A DNA stretch of 64,000 nucleotides from Chromobacterium alkanivorans (GCF_016937655.1 NZ_JAFHKL010000010.1:124001-188000), one strand, 5' to 3'; shown: positions 1 to 10,364, counted from the first letter of the stretch. The notes: generated by a model not told the origin, from the sequence alone. Translations and numbers: made by a program.

Positions 1-1214
1 GTCGGTGATCTCGATCAGGATGTGATCGCCCACCTGTTCCGCGGTCAGCTGCACCAGCGCCTGCGGCTTCTTGCCGGCGGCGATGCGGTCTTCGGGCTGT
101 TCGATGCCGTGGTCCACGGCGTTGCGCACCAAGTGGACCAGCGGATCGTTCAAGTCCTCGATCATGGTCTTGTCCAGCTCGGTCTCTTCGCCGGACAGCA
201 CCAGTTCGACTTCCTTGCCCAGCTGGCGGGCAAGGTCGCGCGCCAAGCGCGGGTATTTCTGGAACAGGCGGCCAATCGGCTGCATGCGGGTTTTCATCAC
301 CGCGTTCTGCAGATCGCCGACCAGCAGGTCCAGCTGGCTGATCGCCTCGTCCAGAGAGCGCAGGGTATTGGTGTCGCGGTTGCCTTGCAGGATTTCGGTG
401 CGCAGCGTGGTCAGACGGTTTTTGGTCAGGCCGATTTCGCCGGACAGGTTGAGCACCATGTCGAGGCGCACGGTGTCGATGCGGATGGTGTTTTCCTGCG
501 GGCCGCTGCTGCTGGGCGCACTGGCGGCCGGTTTACTCGGCGCGGGTTTGGCCGCGGGCTTGGCCGCCGGGGCCGCCGCAAGCGGAGCGGGAGCTGGCGC
601 CGCCGCCGGAGCGGCTTGGGGCGCGGGCGCCGCGGCGGCCGGCGCAGCAGCGGGAGCCGCCGGCGCGCCGCCGGGGGCGACGGCCTGATACAACTGATTC
701 CAGTCCGGGCCTTGACCGTTGCCGGCGGCGGGCGGGGTCGCGGCGGCGGGGGCCGGCGCAGGCGCTGCCTCCGGGGCGGGGGCAGCTGCCGGCGCGCTTG
801 CCGCGGCATTCTCGGACAGTTCCTCGCCAGCCAGCGCGGCGTCCAAGGCCGCCAGGATGCGCGGGTCGGCTTCGCTGGGCATCAGGCCCTGGCCCATGGT
901 GCCGAACATGTCGCGCACAATGCCGGTGGCGTCAAGAATCACATCCATGATGCCGGCGGTGATGTGCAACTGGCCGTTGCGCAGCTTGTCGAACAGGTTT
1001 TCGGTGCGATGGCATAGATTGATCATCGGACCGACGTTGAGAAAGCCCGCGCCGCCCTTGATGGTGTGGAAACCTCTGAAAATGTCGTTCAGCAGTGCTT
1101 TGTCTTCCGGACGTTTTTCCAGTTCGACCAATTTATTGTCTACATCGGAAAGGAGGTCCGTAGACTCCATCAAGAAGTCTTGCAGCAGCTCTTCCATGCC
1201 GGCAAATTCGCTCA
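1..1214 (-). CDS. cheA: Chemotaxis histidine kinase CheA, N-terminal part (runs off window start)
   Basis: Phosphorylates CheY and CheB in response to receptor signals at the inner-membrane chemosensory array. About 404 residues are visible. The Hpt domain is at residues 1-105, with the phosphorylated His at residue 50 in FHTIKGGAGF. An exceptionally Ala/Pro-rich linker covers roughly residues 135-235, followed by the dimerisation domain and the start of the HATPase domain (ELDKTMIEDLNDPLVHLVRNAVDHGIE). The ATG at 1214 has a GGAG ribosome site six bases upstream. Followed downstream of its promoter side by cheZ, cheY and two cheV genes on the same strand, which suggests the flagellar chemotaxis operon. 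The catalytic and CheW-like domains lie outside the window. Confidence 0.96.
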
Positions 1215-1266
1215 TTTTCCACTCCCGCCACGCCTTGCTCGCGTGCTTTGTTCTGCGTGTTGTTCG

Positions 1267-2037
1267 TTAGAAGCCCAGGCTTTCCAGCAGGTCATCGACC
1301 TGTTGCTGGCTGCTGACCACATCGGTGCGGCCTTCCGGATTGATCACGGGGCCGTTCAACAGATTGGTGCCCATGCCCAATTCTTCTTTTTTCGCCTCGG
1401 GCGAAAACTCGATCAGGAAGTTGACCAACTCGCTTTCCAGCAGTTTGACCATGCCCATCATCTTCTTGATGACCTGGCCGGTCAGATCCTGGAAGTCCTG
1501 AGCCATGACGATTTCCAACAATTGGGTGCTGGTGGCCTGGGTCTGGGCCGGCACTTCATTTAAGTAGCCGCGCGTGTCGGCCGCAAGTTGCTGGAACTCT
1601 TCCACGGTCAACAGATTGGCGTACAGCCGTTCCCAGCGCGAGGACAACTCCAGCGCCTTGCTTTCCAGCTGGTCCTGATACGGTTTGGCCAGATCGGTGG
1701 CGTTGAGCACGCGTTCGGCCGAGTTTTCCGTCAGGGTGGCGATATAGGTCAGCCTGTCCTTGGCGTCCGGAATGGCGTCCGCCATTTTTTCCAGAGATTT
1801 GTCGTAGCCTAGATCGCGTAGCGCATCATGCATTTTGCGGGTTAACTGACCAATTTGTTCGTACATCGAGGTAGGACTGCCGGCAGTCCCGGTCGGCTGC
1901 GGAGCGGCCGCCGCGGCTTCGGGCGCGGCGGCGGCGGGCTCCGACGCCGGAGGGGCTTCGCTCTGCTGCATCGAAATGCTGTCGAACAGAGCCTCAAGCT
2001 CCGGGTTATCCCCGCTTTCCAGGATGTGATTGGACAC
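1267..2037 (-). CDS. cheZ: CheY-P phosphatase CheZ
   Basis: Dephosphorylates CheY-P to end the flagellar-switch signal. The 256-residue product has the family signature MAQDFQDLTGQVIKKM, containing the acidic residue and the catalytic Gln that inserts into the CheY active site. The C-terminal tail DDLLESLGF matches the CheY-binding peptide of CheZ. An Ala/Pro-rich stretch occupies residues 25-55. The start is GTG at 2037, chosen because AGGAGG lies seven bases upstream. It sits between cheY and cheA, as in other beta- and gammaproteobacterial flagellar chemotaxis operons. Confidence 0.96.
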   Translation of the reverse strand: MSNHILESGDNPELEALFDSISMQQSEAPPASEPAAAAPEAAAAAPQPTGTAGSPTSMYEQIGQLTRKMHDALRDLGYDKSLEKMADAIPDAKDRLTYIATLTENSAERVLNATDLAKPYQDQLESKALELSSRWERLYANLLTVEEFQQLAADTRGYLNEVPAQTQATSTQLLEIVMAQDFQDLTGQVIKKMMGMVKLLESELVNFLIEFSPEAKKEELGMGTNLLNGPVINPEGRTDVVSSQQQVDDLLESLGF

Positions 2038-2081
2038 GGTAAATCCTCCTCAATACTGACGCAGACCGTTTTTTTCGGCAC

Positions 2082-2477
2082 TCAGGCTGGTTTATTCATG
2101 TTCTGGAAGATCTTGCTCATTTTCTCTTCCATGGTGGCGGCAGTGAAAGGCTTCACGATGTAACCGCTGGCTCCGGCCATGGCCGCTTCGATGATGTTTT
2201 CGCGCTTGGCTTCCGCGGTGATCATCATGAAGGGCAAGTGCTTGAGCTGGGCGTCGGCGCGGACTGCCTTGAGCAGCTCGATGCCGGTCATATTGGGCAT
2301 GTTCCAGTCGGAAACGATGAAGTCGAAGTGCTGGGTCTTCAGCTTATGCAGCGCAACCATGCCGTCTTCGGCTTCGTCGACATTGGTGAATCCTAGTTCT
2401 TTCAAAAGGTTGCGCACGATTCTCCGCATGGTGGAGAAGTCGTCTACGACTAGGAAGCGAATATTCTTGTCTGCCAT
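2082..2477 (-). CDS. cheY: Chemotaxis response regulator CheY (flagellar switch)
   Basis: Single receiver domain of 131 residues that, when phosphorylated, binds the flagellar motor switch. The acidic pocket is Asp12/Asp13, the phospho-acceptor is Asp57 in [10 protein letters not shown], the switch Thr is in MMITAEAK, and the conserved Lys is in YIVKPF. The numbering and sequence are close to E. coli CheY, including the WNMPNM stretch. Located directly upstream of cheZ on the same strand with a 44-bp gap. It differs clearly from the second CheY at 7421-7786, so the two probably serve different arrays. Confidence 0.96.
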   Translation of the reverse strand: MADKNIRFLVVDDFSTMRRIVRNLLKELGFTNVDEAEDGMVALHKLKTQHFDFIVSDWNMPNMTGIELLKAVRADAQLKHLPFMMITAEAKRENIIEAAMAGASGYIVKPFTAATMEEKMSKIFQNMNKPA

Positions 2478-2528
2478 TGAGGTGTGTCCTGATTTATCTG
2501 AAATTCATCGAGCCGCATATTGTAGCGA

Positions 2529-3467
2529 CTACCTCTGCAGGAATGGAATCAAAGTTTCGGCCAGCACGCCGGGGTCGAACTTGGCGACGTAGGCGTCCAC
2601 GCCCACGCTGGAGCCCATCGCGCGGTTGGCGTTGGACGACAGCGAGGAGTGCATCACGACCGGAATGCCGCGGAAACGCTGATCGGACTTGATCAGCTTG
2701 GTCAGCACGTAGCCGTCCATTTCCGGCATCTCGGCGTCCACGAGGATGATCTTCAGGTGGTCGTGCAGGCACTCGTCCTCGCCGAAATTGCGGTTGGCCA
2801 GCGTTTGCAGTCGGTCCCAGGCTTCGCGGCCGTTGGTGGCCTGCTGGAATTTGATGCCCATTTTTTCCAGCACGCCGGTGATTTCCTTGCGGGCGACGAC
2901 CGAGTCGTCGACGAAGAAGATGTACTGGTCGTTTTCCAGCTGGGCGGTGGGCACGTCGGGCAGGCGCGGTTCGCCGACCACGCTGGCCAGGATCTGCTCC
3001 ACGTCCAGAATGGACACCAGCTTGCCGTTTTCCAGTTCGGTAATCGCGGTGATCAGGTTCTGATTGGTGCCGCTCGCCGCCATCATGTTTTCCGGCGCGC
3101 GCACCTTGTCCCAGTCCACGCGGATGATGCGGTCCACCGAGTCGACCAGGAAGGCCTGGGTGCTCTTGTTGAACTCGGTGACGATCATGGTTTCGTAGCT
3201 GCGGGTTTGATCGGCGCCGATGAACTTGCCAAGCGAGATGACCGGGATGATATTGCCGCGCAGCGACAGCACGCCCTCCACGCCAAACGGCATGTTCGGC
3301 GTTTTGGTGATGGCGGGGGTCTGCGACACCTCGCGCACTTTGAAAACGTTGATGCCGAAGGTTTCCCGCGTTCCAAGCGAAAACAGCAGAATCTCCATTT
3401 TGTTGGAACCCGCCAGCTTGGTTCTGGCGTCAACGGTTGCAAGCAAGGAGGCGTCTGTGGCTGCCAT
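2529..3467 (-). CDS. cheV: Chemotaxis coupling protein CheV (CheW-REC), copy 1
   Basis: 312 residues: a CheW-like coupling domain (about residues 15-165; FGINVFKVREV, GVLSLRGNIIPVISL) followed by a receiver domain (about 180-310; FFVDDSVVARKEI, phospho-acceptor region ILVDAEMPEMDGYVL). CheV couples receptors to CheA and can act as a phosphate sink or adaptation element. The ATG at 3467 has a GAGAGG ribosome site. It is adjacent to and clearly paralogous with the next gene; both share the MEILLFSLG and DRFRGIPVVMHSSLS-type segments. The two copies have diverged enough to be functionally distinct. Confidence 0.95.
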   Translation of the reverse strand: MAATDASLLATVDARTKLAGSNKMEILLFSLGTRETFGINVFKVREVSQTPAITKTPNMPFGVEGVLSLRGNIIPVISLGKFIGADQTRSYETMIVTEFNKSTQAFLVDSVDRIIRVDWDKVRAPENMMAASGTNQNLITAITELENGKLVSILDVEQILASVVGEPRLPDVPTAQLENDQYIFFVDDSVVARKEITGVLEKMGIKFQQATNGREAWDRLQTLANRNFGEDECLHDHLKIILVDAEMPEMDGYVLTKLIKSDQRFRGIPVVMHSSLSSNANRAMGSSVGVDAYVAKFDPGVLAETLIPFLQR

Positions 3468-3506
3468 ATCTGTCCCTCTCCCTTAATGCTTTTGCTTACT
3501 TGATCT

Positions 3507-4460
3507 TTAGTCTTTGGGTTCCAGATTCAGCATCTGGCGCAGTTTCATCGACAGCTTCTGCGGTTCGAATTTGGCGACGTAGGAATCCACGCCGACCGAT
3601 TCGCCCAGCTTCTGATTCGAGGAACCGGAAAGGGAGGAGTGCATCAACACCGGAATGCCGTTGAAACGCGGATCGCTCTTGATCATCTTGGTCAGCATAT
3701 AGCCGTCCATTTCCGGCATTTCCACGTCGGTCAGCACCAGGTGCAGCGAGTCCGACAGCTTCTTGCCGGCCAAATCGGCCTGATTGGCCATCTTCTGCAG
3801 CTCTTCCCAGCCGCGCATGCCGTTGATGGCGGAGGTGTACTGGATGTTCATCGCTTCCAGCGTGCGTTCGATCTGCTTGCGCGCTACGGCGGAGTCGTCG
3901 GCGAAGAAGATTCGGCGCGGTTCCTTGACCGGCTCGATGCCGAGGAAGGTGTGGCCGTCGTCGATGATGGTGGTTTCCGCCAGCACTTTTTCCACGTCCA
4001 TCATCATCACCAGCGTGCCGTTGTCCAGCTCGGTCACCGCCGTCACCAGACCTGCCATGCGGTTGGTGATCATTTCCGGCGGCACGCGCATCGCGGACCA
4101 GTCCAGACGCAGGATGGTGTCCACCGCCTCCACCAGGAAGCCCTGGGTGTGGGCGTTGTACTCGGTGACGATCATGATTTCCGGCTTGTTGCTGGTGACG
4201 ACGCCAGTGTATTTGGCCAGGTCGATGACCGGAACCAGCGCGCCGCGCAGGCTGACCATGCCTTCCACCGAGGAGGGCATTTCAGGCGCGGAAGTGATTT
4301 CCGGCGTGCGCATGACTTCGCGCACCTTGAACACGTTGATCCCGAAGATTTCCTTGCGCCCCGTGCGCTGATCCTGGCCCAACGAGAACAGCAGGATTTC
4401 CAGCTTGTTGGTGCCGGCCAGTTTCGTCCTGGCGTCGATTTTTTTGAGAAGCTCTGACAC
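3507..4460 (-). CDS. cheV: Chemotaxis coupling protein CheV (CheW-REC), copy 2
   Basis: 317 residues with an N-terminal CheW-like domain (EIFGINVFKVREVMRTPEI, GMVSLRGALVPVIDL) and a C-terminal receiver (FFADDSAVARKQIE, LVLTDVEMPEMDGYM, MHSSLSGSSN). It carries a short insertion (QDQRTGRKE) in the first CheW strand that copy 1 lacks. The start is GTG at 4460, preceded by GGAGG at five bases. First gene of the minus-strand chemotaxis group, 143 bp from the divergent kinase operon, so its promoter is probably in 4461-4603. Confidence 0.95.
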   Translation of the reverse strand: MSELLKKIDARTKLAGTNKLEILLFSLGQDQRTGRKEIFGINVFKVREVMRTPEITSAPEMPSSVEGMVSLRGALVPVIDLAKYTGVVTSNKPEIMIVTEYNAHTQGFLVEAVDTILRLDWSAMRVPPEMITNRMAGLVTAVTELDNGTLVMMMDVEKVLAETTIIDDGHTFLGIEPVKEPRRIFFADDSAVARKQIERTLEAMNIQYTSAINGMRGWEELQKMANQADLAGKKLSDSLHLVLTDVEMPEMDGYMLTKMIKSDPRFNGIPVLMHSSLSGSSNQKLGESVGVDSYVAKFEPQKLSMKLRQMLNLEPKD

Positions 4461-4603
4461 AGAAACCTCCGCTGCATTCTTTTGAAGTGGCGTACTACTA
4501 CCCTTTATACGCCAGATATCGGTTTTGCCCGGTTTTTTTTGCTGAGCTGCATGCCAGATAACAGCTTGGCTCAGCGATACCCATTCATTATCATACTGTT
4601 TAA

Positions 4604-5797
4604 GTGGTTTTTACAAATAACTCGCAAGCGATTCGGCATATGGTTTCAAGCCTCAAAGATCAGCAGCAGCTGGAAGCCGCGTTCGAGCAATTCAATGCGG
4701 TGTCCGGCCAACTTATTGATGCATATAGACAACTTGAGAGCCAAGTGACAGTTCTCAACGCGCAGCTGGACGAAGCCAATAATCAGCTGCGCAAACAGCG
4801 CGATGAGAACGCGATGCTGGCCGAGCGGCTGGGCTTGCTGCTGGAGGCGCTGCCCGCGGGCGTGGTGCAAGTCTCGGCCGAAGGCGCGGTCACAGCGGTG
4901 AATCCGGCCGCCAGCCGGATGCTAAATGGTTGTTCTGTAGGCGCTTTATGGCGGGACATGCTGGAGGGGCTGGCGCGCTCGGAGCTGGACGGCACCTATT
5001 GCCATCGGCATGGCGAGCCGGGTCTGGTGTTGACGATGCAATGCCAGGATCTACCGTCCGTAGGCGAACAGATTGTGCTTATTCACGATGTATCGCGTTT
5101 GCATCAATTGACCGGAGAATTGGCCCGCCAGCAGAAGTTGGCGTCCATGGGCGGCATGGCGGCGGCATTGGCGCATCAGCTGCGCACGCCGCTGGCCACG
5201 GCGATGCTGTACACGGCGAATCTGAAGCAGGACATCCCACGGGCGGAGGACCGCGCGCGCTTCGTCGACAAGAGCCTGGCCAGGATGCGGGCGCTGGAGA
5301 GCCTGATCCAGAACATGCTGGGTTTCGTCCGCGGCCAGGTGACGACGCTGGAGCCTTTGGAACTGGACGGTTTGCTGGAGGATTTGCGTGCGGTCATGCA
5401 ACCACAATGTCATGAAAAAGGTGTGCTTTTTGATTGCAATGTGGTGGTGTCATCTGCCATAAAGGTTTTGGTGGACCGCAAAGCGCTGCAGGGGGCCCTG
5501 GTGAATCTGCTGGAGAACGCCTGGCATTTTTCAGCGGCCGGCGATGTGGTGCGTCTATCGGTGGAGGAAGGCGAGACGGCCTTGCTGTTTCGGGTGGAGG
5601 ACTCGGGTCCCGGATTCAACCCGGAGGAGCTGGAGAAGATGTTCGAGCCTTTCTTCACGACCCGCCCGGGCGGCACCGGCCTGGGTTTGGCCATCGTCAA
5701 GAAGGTGGTGGACGAGCTGGGCGGGCAAGTGCGTTGTTTCAACAAGGGGGAGGGCGGGGCCTGTTTCGAGCTCAGCCTTCCGATGATGCAATCGTGA
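4604..5797 (+). CDS. Soluble PAS histidine kinase, FleS/FlrB-like
   Basis: 397-residue cytosolic kinase with no membrane segment. Layout: Gln-rich coiled coil at about 15-70, PAS-like domain at about 75-140 ([20 protein letters not shown]), HisKA with His191 in [12 protein letters not shown], and HATPase at about 270-395 ([30 protein letters not shown]). The H-box resembles FleS/FlrB kinases of the flagellar NtrC-type cascade, but no NtrC-type regulator follows. The start is uncertain: GTG at 4604 gives the longest frame, ATG at 4640 is an alternative, and neither has a clear ribosome site. Heads the operon with the STAS, PP2C and che genes, so it may feed that system. Confidence 0.82.
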   Translation: MVFTNNSQAIRHMVSSLKDQQQLEAAFEQFNAVSGQLIDAYRQLESQVTVLNAQLDEANNQLRKQRDENAMLAERLGLLLEALPAGVVQVSAEGAVTAVNPAASRMLNGCSVGALWRDMLEGLARSELDGTYCHRHGEPGLVLTMQCQDLPSVGEQIVLIHDVSRLHQLTGELARQQKLASMGGMAAALAHQLRTPLATAMLYTANLKQDIPRAEDRARFVDKSLARMRALESLIQNMLGFVRGQVTTLEPLELDGLLEDLRAVMQPQCHEKGVLFDCNVVVSSAIKVLVDRKALQGALVNLLENAWHFSAAGDVVRLSVEEGETALLFRVEDSGPGFNPEELEKMFEPFFTTRPGGTGLGLAIVKKVVDELGGQVRCFNKGEGGACFELSLPMMQS

Positions 5798-5837
5798 TGG
5801 ATGTGCCGTTTATTCAGAAGAAAGCCGAGGACGCCGC

Positions 5838-6143
5838 ATGAGACCCATTGTCAAAGTAGAGGGCAGAGTTGGGAAGATGATCCTGATCGGACAGTTCGAC
5901 TTCAACCTGCATCGGGAATTCCGTCAGGCCAGCCAGGAGCTGCTGGACAATCCGGAAGTGCAGGAGATCGAGATCGATTTCGACCAGGTGCCGTTTCTGG
6001 ACAGTTCCGCGCTGGGCATGTTGCTGTTGCTGAAGGAGCGCGCGGCCGGGCAGAAGAAGAGCATGACCTTGATCAATTGTCGCGAAGCGGTGATGCAGGT
6101 GTTCGAAATCGCCTGCTTCAACAAGATGTTCACCATTAAGTAA
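5838..6143 (+). CDS. STAS-domain protein (anti-sigma-factor antagonist type)
   Basis: 101 residues forming one STAS domain. The loop [10 protein letters not shown] matches the DSSGLG motif whose Ser is phosphorylated in SpoIIAA/RsbV proteins. In those systems the unphosphorylated STAS protein binds an anti-sigma kinase or another partner. The ATG at 5838 follows GAGGACGCC. It lies between the kinase and the PP2C phosphatase gene with short spacing, so the three are probably co-transcribed. No anti-sigma HATPase (RsbW-like) gene is visible nearby, so its kinase and target are unknown. Confidence 0.9.
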   Translation: MRPIVKVEGRVGKMILIGQFDFNLHREFRQASQELLDNPEVQEIEIDFDQVPFLDSSALGMLLLLKERAAGQKKSMTLINCREAVMQVFEIACFNKMFTIK

Positions 6144-6163
6144 GTTCAAGCATTGGAGCGTCT

Positions 6164-7216
6164 GTGCGCATCCGGGCCTGGTTGTCCGCTGATGCCGAGG
6201 CACGGGTTCGTGGGGATCCTTGGTTGTCGGCGCTGGATTGGTGGTTTTGCGGTGGCGCCGACTTCGCGGTGGGCGGCAAGCAGGATCTTTGGCTGACGAA
6301 TCTGGCGGACGCTCCCGCCGCGCTGTTCGAGCAGTGGGAGGGCGACAAGCCCTTGTGGGTGTTTTCGTCGGGACGCCCGGCGCCCTGGCTGGCCACGCCC
6401 AATATTCATTTCCTGCGCGGCGATTTCGACGCGGACTTGCTGCGCAGCCGCCTGCTGGCCTGGCATTGGCAGCAACACGCGCTCTGCCCGTGTTTGTTCG
6501 GCGCGGCGGCCTTCGACGTCGTCAACGGCGCCATGTCCCTGTACCGTCCGTCGAAACAGGCGCCGGTCCGCGTGTTTCCCTTGGAGGTCTCGGTCAAGCC
6601 GGTGGAGGCGGTGGGCGGCGACGTGGTGCTGCGCGCGGACTTGCCGGAACGGACTTTGCTGATACTGGGCGACGCCTCCGGCCACGGCCAGGGTTCGGCG
6701 CTGGATGCCGCGCTGCTGGCGCTGGGCGCGTCGCGGGTGTTGCTGGGGCAGCCGCTGTCCTTGTCGGCGCTGCGGGAGCTCAACGCCTTCATGCATCGCC
6801 ACGTGGCCGACGGGCGCTACGTCGGCAGCGCCTTGCTGGAGATAGACTGGCGCGTCCGCGAGGTGAGGCTGGTCAACGCCGGCATGCCGGACGTCTTGCT
6901 GTTCTTGTCCACCCGGCTTGAGCAGCGTTTTTCCTCCATGTGCAGTCCGCTGGGGCTGCGCGCCGACATCGAGTTGCGGCGGCCGCTGGCGCTGCCCTGG
7001 GCCGAGGGCCAGCATTTCCTGGCGCACAGCGACGGCATGGAGGAGTCCGATCTGCCCTATCTGTTGTCGCGTTTGCTGCGCTGGTCCAGCGTTTCGCCGG
7101 CCGGCGCGTTGGGCTATGGCCCCTTGCCGTCGATTCCGCTAGGCTTCAGCAGCCCATACAATGACGACATGTCGTCGCTGGCTTTCGCCGTGCCGTCGCC
7201 GGCGTCGCCGGTTTGA
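6164..7216 (+). CDS. SpoIIE-type PP2C serine/threonine phosphatase
   Basis: 350 residues. The C-terminal two-thirds is a SpoIIE/RsbU-like PP2M phosphatase: metal-binding Asp residues in GGDVVL, ILGDASGHGQGSA, HSDGMEE and NDDMSSL are all present. The N-terminal ~130 residues (Trp-rich, with LSALDWWFCGGADFAVGGKQDLWL) match no domain I recognise, and there is no receiver or HAMP input. Expected to dephosphorylate the STAS protein encoded 20 bp upstream. The start is GTG at 6164 with GGAG five bases upstream. The next gene follows after a 204-bp gap, which could hold a separate promoter for the che genes. Confidence 0.88.
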   Translation: MRIRAWLSADAEARVRGDPWLSALDWWFCGGADFAVGGKQDLWLTNLADAPAALFEQWEGDKPLWVFSSGRPAPWLATPNIHFLRGDFDADLLRSRLLAWHWQQHALCPCLFGAAAFDVVNGAMSLYRPSKQAPVRVFPLEVSVKPVEAVGGDVVLRADLPERTLLILGDASGHGQGSALDAALLALGASRVLLGQPLSLSALRELNAFMHRHVADGRYVGSALLEIDWRVREVRLVNAGMPDVLLFLSTRLEQRFSSMCSPLGLRADIELRRPLALPWAEGQHFLAHSDGMEESDLPYLLSRLLRWSSVSPAGALGYGPLPSIPLGFSSPYNDDMSSLAFAVPSPASPV

Positions 7217-7420
7217 GGAAGCTTGGCCGCGGGCGTCGGCCCCGCGCGGATTCCGGCTTGAATCGGCGAGCTTTTTAGTTGATCAATCATTAATATCTGC
7301 GCAAATTTCAGCGCTTGGGCGAGTTGGCCGTTTCTCCGTGGCGGAACGAGGCGGCGAGTGAGCAAGGTAAAGAATGGGAAGCGCGCGCCGCGTCGGGCGG
7401 CTTCCTGATACGGGGATGTT

Positions 7421-7786
7421 ATGCACAAAAAAATACTGACGGTTGACGATTCCGCTTCGATTCGACAGATGGTGTCGTTCACCTTGAAAAGCGCCGGCTA
7501 CGAGGTGGTGGAGGCCGGGGACGGCAACGCCGGCCTGGCCAAGGCGCAGGGCGGGCAGTTCAATCTGGTGCTGACCGACCAGAACATGCCCGGCATGGAC
7601 GGCCTGACCTTGATCCGCTCCCTGCGCAAGTTGCCGTCGTATACGACGACGCCCATCCTGATGCTGACCACGGAGTCCAGCGATCAGATGAAGGCGCTCG
7701 GCCGCGCGGCCGGCGCCACCGGCTGGCTGGTCAAGCCTTTTGATCCGCAGAAGCTGCTGGATGTGGTCAAGCGCGTGATCGGCTGA
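7421..7786 (+). CDS. cheY: CheY-like response regulator of the second chemosensory operon
   Basis: 121-residue stand-alone receiver. LTVDDSASIRQMV carries the acidic pocket, VLTDQNMPGMDGL the phospho-acceptor Asp, MLTTES the switch Thr and WLVKPF the Lys. This is the short form typical of CheYs encoded immediately before cheA in non-enteric chemosensory clusters. Spacing to cheA is 26 bp. It differs from the flagellar CheY at 2082-2477 and need not act on the motor. Confidence 0.94.
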   Translation: MHKKILTVDDSASIRQMVSFTLKSAGYEVVEAGDGNAGLAKAQGGQFNLVLTDQNMPGMDGLTLIRSLRKLPSYTTTPILMLTTESSDQMKALGRAAGATGWLVKPFDPQKLLDVVKRVIG

Positions 7787-7812
7787 TTCAGAGCACGGCG
7801 AGGAGCGAGTTT

Positions 7813-9840
7813 TTGGCAATCGACATGTCGCAGTTTCATCAAGTGTTCTTTGATGAGGCGGATGAGCATTTGTCCAGCATGGAGAGCCTGCTGCTGGGCA
7901 TGGATCAATCCTGTCCGCAGCAGGAGGATTTGCACGCGGTGTTTCGCGCCGCGCATTCGATCAAGGGCGGCGCCGCCACCTTCGGCTTCGCCGACATGGC
8001 GGATTTGACCCATGTGCTGGAAGGATTGCTGGACGAGGTGAGGCGCGGCGCGCGCGCCTTGAGTTCGGATCTGGTGGACCTGGTGTTGCGGGCCAAGGAC
8101 GTGCTGTACGGAATGCTGGCCGCGCACAAGGGCAAGGGCGAGGCCGACGCGGCGCAGGCCGGCGAGCTGAAAGCGCAACTGGAGGCGCTGGCCGCGGCGC
8201 CGGCGGAGGCGGCGGCGCGACGGGCGGCGCCGGAGGAAGCGCGACACTGGACGCTGTATCTGGAAATCGACGTGGTGGACGGCGTCGACATCGACGCCTT
8301 GCTGGAGTCGCTGGCCGAGCACGGCGATTTGAGCGTGGTGCAGCGCGGCGAGGAGGCCGACAAGCTGCCCTGGGTGGCGGTGTTCACCTCGCAGCTGGAC
8401 GCCGCCGAGGTGGCGGAGTCGCTGGCGTTCGCGCTGCCGCAGGAGCGCTTCCGCATCAACGTCGATCACGGCGTGGAGGAGGAGGGCAGCTTCGGCCTGT
8501 TTCTCGAGGCGGAGCCGGAACCGGACGCCTCGGTCTGGCTGGAAGGCGACGGATTCGGCCTGTTCGAGCCGCCGCCTGCCGAGGCGGCGAAGCGGGACGA
8601 GGCGCTGTCGCCGGCGCAGGAGTCCGACGCCGCCAAACCGGCCGCGCGCGGCGGCGCGCTGAGCGAGAGCTCGATCCGGGTCAATATCGACAAAGTGGAC
8701 CTGCTGCTCAACCTGGTGGGGGAGTTGGTGATCACCCAGTCCATGCTGACGCAGTCCGGCGCGGGGCTGGACCCGGTGGAGCACGAGCGTCTGCTCGGCG
8801 GCATCGGCGCCTTGCAGCGCAACGCGCGGGAATTGCAGGAGGCGGTGATGTCGATCCGGATGACGCCGATCGCCTTCGTGTTCAATCGCTTTCCGCGCGT
8901 GGTGCGCGATCTGGCCGGCCGGCTGGGCAAGCGGGTGGAACTGACGATGATGGGCGAGAGCACCGAGCTGGACAAAGGCTTCATCGAGAAGCTGTCCGAT
9001 CCGCTGACCCATCTGGTGCGCAACAGCCTGGATCACGGCATCGAATCCCCGGAAGCGCGGCAGGCGGGCGGCAAGGACCCGGTGGGGCGTCTGACGCTGC
9101 GGGCCTTTCATCAGGGCAGCAATATCGTCATCGAAGTCAGCGATGATGGCGCCGGCCTGAACCGGGAGCGCATCCTGGCCAAGGCGCGGCAAGGCGGCTT
9201 GGCGGCGCCGGATTCGCTCAGCGACGCCGAGGTGTGGAACCTGATTTTCGAGGCCGGCTTCTCCACCGCCGCCGAGGTGACCGAAGTGTCCGGCCGTGGC
9301 GTGGGCATGGACGTGGTCAAGCGCAATATCCAGAGCATGGGCGGCCGCGTGGAAATCGACTCCATGGCCGACATCGGCACCACCATCAGCATCCATTTGC
9401 CGCTGACGCTGGCGATCATGGACGGCATGTCGGTGCGCATCGGCGCGGAAACCTATGTGATGCCCTTGGGCGCGGTATTGGAGTCGCTGCAGCCGGCGCC
9501 GGACGACATCAAGACGGTGGCCGCCCGCGGCATGGTGGTGGGCATTCGCGGCGAATACCTGCCGATTGTGCCGCTGGGCCGTTTTTTCTCCATTCCGGAA
9601 GCGAAGCAGGCGCCGAGCGAGGCGATCCTGGTGATCGTGGAGGCCGGCAACAGCCGGCTGGCGCTGCTGGTGGACGATCTGATCGGCCAGCAGCAGTTCG
9701 TGGTGAAAAACCTGGAAACGAATTACCGCAAGGTGGACGGCATTTCCGGCGCCACGATTCTGGGCGACGGCCAGGTGGCCCTGATCCTGGACATCGCCGC
9801 GATTGCGCGGCACAACCAGCGGATGGCGCTGGACGCATGA
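7813..9840 (+). CDS. cheA: Chemotaxis histidine kinase CheA (second system)
   Basis: 675 residues, complete. Hpt at 1-105 with His48 in [13 protein letters not shown]; a P2-like ferredoxin-fold segment at about 138-215; dimerisation at about 285-345; HATPase at about 345-530 ([29 protein letters not shown]); CheW-like regulatory domain to the end. All kinase motifs are intact. The start is TTG at 7813: AGGAG at 7801-7805 gives seven-base spacing, whereas ATG at 7825 would be too far away. Its stop overlaps the likely cheW start, so translation is probably coupled. Confidence 0.97.
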   Translation: MAIDMSQFHQVFFDEADEHLSSMESLLLGMDQSCPQQEDLHAVFRAAHSIKGGAATFGFADMADLTHVLEGLLDEVRRGARALSSDLVDLVLRAKDVLYGMLAAHKGKGEADAAQAGELKAQLEALAAAPAEAAARRAAPEEARHWTLYLEIDVVDGVDIDALLESLAEHGDLSVVQRGEEADKLPWVAVFTSQLDAAEVAESLAFALPQERFRINVDHGVEEEGSFGLFLEAEPEPDASVWLEGDGFGLFEPPPAEAAKRDEALSPAQESDAAKPAARGGALSESSIRVNIDKVDLLLNLVGELVITQSMLTQSGAGLDPVEHERLLGGIGALQRNARELQEAVMSIRMTPIAFVFNRFPRVVRDLAGRLGKRVELTMMGESTELDKGFIEKLSDPLTHLVRNSLDHGIESPEARQAGGKDPVGRLTLRAFHQGSNIVIEVSDDGAGLNRERILAKARQGGLAAPDSLSDAEVWNLIFEAGFSTAAEVTEVSGRGVGMDVVKRNIQSMGGRVEIDSMADIGTTISIHLPLTLAIMDGMSVRIGAETYVMPLGAVLESLQPAPDDIKTVAARGMVVGIRGEYLPIVPLGRFFSIPEAKQAPSEAILVIVEAGNSRLALLVDDLIGQQQFVVKNLETNYRKVDGISGATILGDGQVALILDIAAIARHNQRMALDA

Positions 9841-10364
9841 AACAACAAGGAAAAGAAATGGTGGCGGAACGGGACGGCCCGGGGCTGGCGCAAAGACGCT
9901 CGGGCAATGAGCTGCTGGTGTTCACGCTGGGAGCGGAAGAATACGGCATCGATATTCTGAAGGTGCAGGAAATCCGCGGCTACGACGCGGTGACCCGCAT
10001 CGCCAACGCACCGGACTTCATCAAGGGCGTGGTCAATCTGCGCGGCCACATCGTGCCCATCGTGGATTTGCGCCTGAAGTTCGGCATAGGCGAACCGGTG
10101 TACAACGCGTTCACCGTGGTGATCGTGCTGAATGTGTGCGGGAGGGTCATCGGCGCGGTGGTGGACGGCGTGTCGGACGTGATTCAGCTGGAGAGCGATG
10201 CGCTTCGCGCCGCGCCGGAGTTTGGCGCGGCGGTGGACACCGCCTATATCGAAGGACTGGGCACGCTGGACGAGCGCATGATCATCGTGGTCGATATCGA
10301 GAAGCTGATGGGCAGCGAGGAAATGGCGTTGACTGACGCTGCGGCTCGAGTGCAAGCGAATTAG
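9837..10364 (+). CDS. cheW: Chemotaxis coupling protein CheW
   Basis: Single CheW domain of about 175 residues ([53 protein letters not shown]) that links the MCP to CheA. Two starts are possible. ATG at 9837 overlaps the cheA stop as ATGA. ATG at 9858 has AAGGA six bases upstream and gives 168 residues. The longer form is listed; the shorter is equally plausible. The MCP gene follows after 10 bp. Confidence 0.95.
   Translation: MKQQGKEMVAERDGPGLAQRRSGNELLVFTLGAEEYGIDILKVQEIRGYDAVTRIANAPDFIKGVVNLRGHIVPIVDLRLKFGIGEPVYNAFTVVIVLNVCGRVIGAVVDGVSDVIQLESDALRAAPEFGAAVDTAYIEGLGTLDERMIIVVDIEKLMGSEEMALTDAAARVQAN

Noticed and set aside
510-830. Apparent GCC/GGC-rich repeat near the window start
   Set aside because: It encodes the Ala/Pro-rich linker of CheA; low-complexity coding sequence, not a separate repeat element.
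7684-9813. A 709-codon open frame on the minus strand opposite cheA
   Set aside because: Antisense shadow of CheA, with His/Gln/Arg-rich low-information translation.
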